In this document: positions 48,639-51,266 of the stretch, piece after piece | How positions within the stretch are numbered: the stretch's first letter is position 1 | Layout: every line of letters begins with the position of its first letter | Assembly (NCBI GenBank): GCA_947486575.1 | Contig: CANKUB010000018.1 | Span: forward strand, 1-51,266 | Direction: 5' to 3' | Length of the DNA: 51,266 nucleotides | DNA from: Betaproteobacteria bacterium | Lineage (GTDB): Bacteria; Pseudomonadota; Gammaproteobacteria; Burkholderiales; SG8-41 | Notes under the pieces: model-generated | Told to the model about the DNA's origin: nothing | Seen by the model: the letters and a program-made list of their open reading frames with translations, nothing else | The model's database searches: none | Made by a program: the position numbers and the translations under genes

Positions 48639-49751
48639 CATGCCCGGGTAAAGTCGGCCCGGATTGAGAACGTCTGCAGGGTCGAAGGTTTGCTTGAGCC
48701 GCTGATGGACAGCGGCAAGCGCGGGCGACAGCGGCTGAAACACGCCGCCAGCCGGTGCATTCCCCCCGGTGTTTCGAAACAGTGTGGCGTGGCCGCCTGC
48801 ATTTTGCGCCGCACGCCGCACGTCATCAGCGCTGACATCCGTATGCAGCCAACGCAACGCACCGCTCCATTCGATACGTTGCGCGCCAGGTAGCTTGATG
48901 GTGGGCGCCGACGATTTAACGGACAGCCGCCACAGCGCACCTTCCCGCGTGAAATACGCGTCCGTGTGGTCGCGCACGCCGTGCCAAAAAGTTGTTGCCA
49001 GTGCGGGATCAACCACTGCGCCACCGAGTTTTTTGCGCGCGGCTTCCACGGCGCTGGGCGCACCCGACAGGCGAATGCGACAATCGCCACAGGTCCAGGC
49101 GGTTGCGGATATCGGCAGCGGCTGGCCCGCCCATTGATTCATGAGTGGAATCACATCGGCCTCCGTATGCTGCTGGTGCAACGTGATTTCGGAAGCTGGC
49201 AGCGGCAACGTCTTGAGCGAGACTTCTAAAATCACGCCGAGCGTCCCCATGGCACCGGCCATCAGCCGCGATACATCAAAGCCCGCAACGTTCTTCATCA
49301 CCTGTCCGCCAAAGCGCAGATCGGTGCCTTTGCCATCCAGGATGCGCACGCCCAGCACCAGATCGCGCACCGCACCGGCATAGGCACGACGCGGGCCAGA
49401 GAGACCCGCCGCAATGCAGCCGCCCAAAGTGCTAATTCCCTCTCCCTCTGGGAGAGGGGTCAGGGGTGAGGGAAGGATTTTTGAAAAATGTGGCGGCTCA
49501 AAGGCAAGCATCTGGCCTTTTTCCTTGAGTGCGGCCTCAATCTCCGCCAGTGGCGTGCCAGCGCGAGCGGTAATCACCAGTTCAGTGGGGTCGTATTCGA
49601 TAATGCCGCGATAGCCCGCAATCGCCAGTGTTTCGCCAATAGTCGGATTGCCATAGAAATCTTTAGTGCCGCCGCCGACAATGCGCAAGGGTTTCTTGCT
49701 GGCAGTGGCCTCGCGCAACGTATCGGTGAGTTGTAGGACGATGGTTTCCAC
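48636..49751 (-). CDS. glcE: Glycolate oxidase FAD-binding subunit GlcE, with an in-frame repeat
   Basis: A 371-residue GlcE protein. PCMH-type FAD-binding motifs are visible: LRIVGGGTKDFYG (near 22), TLGGCIAAGLSGPRRAYAGAVRDLVLG (near 125) and GTDLRFGGQVMKNVAGFDVSRL. The start is GTG 49751. Between QMLAFEPPHF and TLGG, where related proteins have a three- to five-residue link, this protein carries about 17 residues (SKILPSPLTPLPEGEGIS) encoded by a palindromic repeat (49433-49476). The insertion keeps the frame. glcE precedes glcF with a 25-bp gap; glcD is not upstream, where a Bug gene lies instead. Confidence 0.88.
   Translation of the reverse strand: METIVLQLTDTLREATASKKPLRIVGGGTKDFYGNPTIGETLAIAGYRGIIEYDPTELVITARAGTPLAEIEAALKEKGQMLAFEPPHFSKILPSPLTPLPEGEGISTLGGCIAAGLSGPRRAYAGAVRDLVLGVRILDGKGTDLRFGGQVMKNVAGFDVSRLMAGAMGTLGVILEVSLKTLPLPASEITLHQQHTEADVIPLMNQWAGQPLPISATAWTCGDCRIRLSGAPSAVEAARKKLGGAVVDPALATTFWHGVRDHTDAYFTREGALWRLSVKSSAPTIKLPGAQRIEWSGALRWLHTDVSADDVRRAAQNAGGHATLFRNTGGNAPAGGVFQPLSPALAAVHQRLKQTFDPADVLNPGRLYPGM
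49433..49476. repeat. Palindromic intergenic-type repeat inside glcE
   Basis: TCCCTCTGGGAGAGGGGTCA continuing GGGGTGAGGG on the plus strand: CCTCT and AGAGG arms form a hairpin. This CCCTCTCCC...GGGAGAGGG type is common in intergenic regions of proteobacteria; here it is translated. Confidence 0.7.
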
Positions 49752-49976
49752 GGTGAACAGCTATCGCAACGGTGCCACGGCGCGGTGCGATGTCCGGATG
49801 AGGCGCAGGGTGTCGCTGAGAATTGACTGAGCCGTGCGCATCACGCTGCCGCCATCAAGGAATTAGATGGCGTGAACTATACGTGGAATAACCAGTTGAC
49901 TCAATCACGCCTTAACGCATAAAACGCATGGCACGAATTGCGTGGCATGGCCTGCCTTCCGCGCAACGCGTTACGT
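49752..49976. other. Region between glcE and Bug gene 8
   Basis: About 225 bp with no supportable gene, RNA or terminator. Confidence 0.45.
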
Positions 49977-50987
49977 CTACTGCTGCGGGATGCCGGCGCT
50001 TTTGATTACCTGCGCCCAGCGTGTAATCTCCGCGCGGATGAACTGATCGAACTCCTCGCGGCTGGTGGGCGCGCCGCCGATCATCAATTCGTTCAACCGC
50101 TGCTGAACGTCGGGCATGCGCAGCACCGTGTTGATATCGGCATGCAGTTTGTCGAGCACCACCACCGGCGTGCCCGCGGGCGCGCACATGCCATACCAAG
50201 ACTGCACGTCGTAGCCAGGGAAGCCCGATTCCTGTACCGTTGGCACGTCCGGCAGTTGCGACGCGCGATTGGCGCTGGTCACAGCGAGCGCGCGCAGGCG
50301 TCCGTTTTGAATCGGCGACACCGTTGCCGGGAAATTCGACACGTTGAACGGTATCTGGCCGCCGATGGTATCGGTCAGACCCTGCGCCGCGATCTTGTAG
50401 GGGATATGCTCAACCTTGATCTTGGCCGCCAGTTCGATCAACACCATCGTCAAGTGTGGCGAGACGCCGGGCAATCCGGCGGAGTAGCTCAGCTTGCCCG
50501 GATGCGCCCGCGCGTAGTCGACGAACGCCTTGAGCGAGCGTATCGGCACCGATGGATGCGATGTAATAATGTTGGGCATCATGCCGATACGTGTGAGTGG
50601 CGCGAGATCACGCACTTGATCGTACGGCATCTTCGCGAACAGCGACATGGCGATCGCGCTCGAAGCGACATTGCACTGGACCAGGGTATGTCCGTCGGGC
50701 GGCGACTTGGCGACGAAGGCGGTGCCGAGCACGCCCGCCGCGCCCACGCGGTTCTCGACAATGACCTGCTGGCCCCACAGCCGGGTGAGACGGTCGGCCA
50801 TCAAACGGGCCACGATATCGGGCGAGGCGCCCGCGCCGAACGGCACGATGTAACGCACGAGCCTGGCGGGGAAAACTTGTGCCGGGCCTGGCGAGGCAGG
50901 CTGTGCCAGCAACACGGCCGGGCACATCCAGACTGCGGCCGCAATTGAGAAGACCGCCCCACGGCGTACTTTGATCCATCAGCGCAT
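49977..50987 (-). pseudogene. Bug/TctC-type binding protein 8, interrupted by a stop at codon 3
   Basis: The frame that follows the natural start reads M-R-stop-W-I-K-V-R-R-G-A-V-F-S-I-A-A-A-V-W and then MCPAVLLAQPA: ATG 50987 has GGGGAGG 7 bp upstream and a promoter at 51046-51074, but the third codon is TGA (50979-50981). Without the stop, the protein would have a normal signal peptide and 316 further residues with LVRYIVPFGAGASPDIVAR, VIVENRVGAAGVLGTA, PPDGHTLVQCN and YSAGLPGVSPHLTM. A restart at ATG 50927 would lose most of the signal peptide. Either a nonsense mutation or a sequencing error explains it. The rest of the gene looks intact. Confidence 0.75.
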
Positions 50988-51045
50988 AACTGCACCTCCC
51001 CTGGTCATAGACCGGCGTTGGGCACATCGGAATTTACCCGGCAAA

Positions 51046-51074
51046 ACAGTATGCGCATCCCGCCGTGCCGTCAA
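51046..51074 (-). promoter_or_regulatory. Putative sigma-70 promoter of Bug gene 8
   Basis: On the minus strand TTGACG (51069-51074), 17-bp spacer, TACTGT (51046-51051), about 59 bp before ATG 50987. It supports that ATG as the original start. Confidence 0.6.
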
Positions 51075-51117
51075 CATGTGAAATCATAGGGCACGGGGAG
51101 ACTGATAGAAAGTACCT

Positions 51118-51135
51118 TAACTATTGGTTTTTATT
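51118..51135 (+). repeat. Dispersed 18-bp element, copy 17
   Basis: TAACTATTGGTTTTTATT, near the right edge of the window, between Bug gene 8 and a possible gene end at 51192. Confidence 0.75.
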
Positions 51136-51191
51136 GAATTAATCGTTATCGTGGGTTCAGGCATTAAATTTGCGATCGCGGTTTGCGCGAG

Positions 51192-51266
51192 TTACCTTGC
51201 ATTTTCGTGCGGCAATTTATGGCCTGTCTTACGTGCGCTGACAAACAGACGCAAGGACGTGTGCCA
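51192..51266 (-). CDS. Possible C-terminal end of a gene cut by the window edge
   Basis: Twenty-four codons open from the edge to TAA at 51192-51194 encode WHTSLRLFVSARKTGHKLPH then ENAR. It has a plausible basic tail, but no family is recognised and a chance frame of this length is possible. Confidence 0.22.
   Translation of the reverse strand, partial: WHTSLRLFVSARKTGHKLPHENAR

Noticed and set aside
49938-50948. 336-codon plus-strand frame over Bug gene 8
   Set aside because: It is the shadow of a Bug coding sequence on the other strand; composition is Arg- and His-rich without a domain.
50981-50987. Selenocysteine at the TGA of Bug gene 8
   Set aside because: Bug proteins have no selenocysteine, the site is in the signal peptide, and no downstream SECIS-like hairpin is evident.
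1-51266. tRNA, rRNA or prophage genes
   Set aside because: No cloverleaf, ribosomal RNA segment, integrase or phage structural gene was recognised.

Overview
The window looks like a chromosomal segment of a betaproteobacterium, most likely Burkholderiales-like. The main reasons are eight Bug/TctC-type periplasmic solute-binding proteins, the betaproteobacterial style of its catabolic genes (Bug genes in operons with CoA ligases, amidohydrolases, cyclases and MmgE/PrpD proteins), glcE-glcF, and Mn-responsive riboswitches before TerC. Assignments are by reading motifs; no database search was possible.

Layout. 1-420: a degraded edge with the first 19 codons of an IS1634-like transposase and the last 43 codons of a response-regulator receiver domain. 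421-7928: a membrane-anchored spermidine-synthase-like protein, divergent from five tandem, closely packed paralogues of an exported FAM173-like methyltransferase and an APC-family permease. 8028-9947: htpG with a good sigma-32-type promoter. 10005-13944: a Vgb-like propeller protein, a LysR regulator, and a TerC-UspA fusion; the LysR/TerC intergenic region holds two divergent yybP-ykoY riboswitches, one facing each gene. 14112-17438: a DksA/TraR protein, an APH-AAA kinase fusion and an MFS transporter. 17531-43598: a long run of short catabolic operons around Bug proteins (pirin, acyl-CoA ligase, amidohydrolases, flavin reductase-like protein, cyclase, NIPSNAP, a diheme peroxidase operon, two carboxymuconolactone-decarboxylase-like proteins, a ThDP enzyme, MmgE/PrpD, an alpha/beta hydrolase, a 2-hydroxyacid dehydrogenase). 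43595-51266: a permuted CoA-transferase, a VapBC pair, an orphan DNA methyltransferase with a GTAC-rich promoter, glcF/glcE and a Bug gene with an early stop.

How the genes work together. The catabolic part reads as uptake and modification modules: a Bug protein captures a carboxylate-like ligand in the periplasm and the neighbouring enzymes activate or open it. No TctA/TctB membrane subunits are present, so the binding proteins must use membrane parts encoded elsewhere or act as sensors. The methyltransferase array has intact SAM-binding motifs but signal peptides, so its substrate and methyl donor are open questions.

Cross-cutting signals. An 18-bp AT-rich element (consensus TAACTATTTGTTTTTATT) occurs about sixteen times across the window, in both orientations and essentially only between genes; in places it supplies a start or stop codon. 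Further points of interest are the riboswitch in front of a LysR gene, an in-frame palindromic repeat inside glcE, the internal Shine-Dalgarno sequences in the TerC-UspA and hydrolase genes, and the GTAC cluster in front of the DNA methyltransferase.
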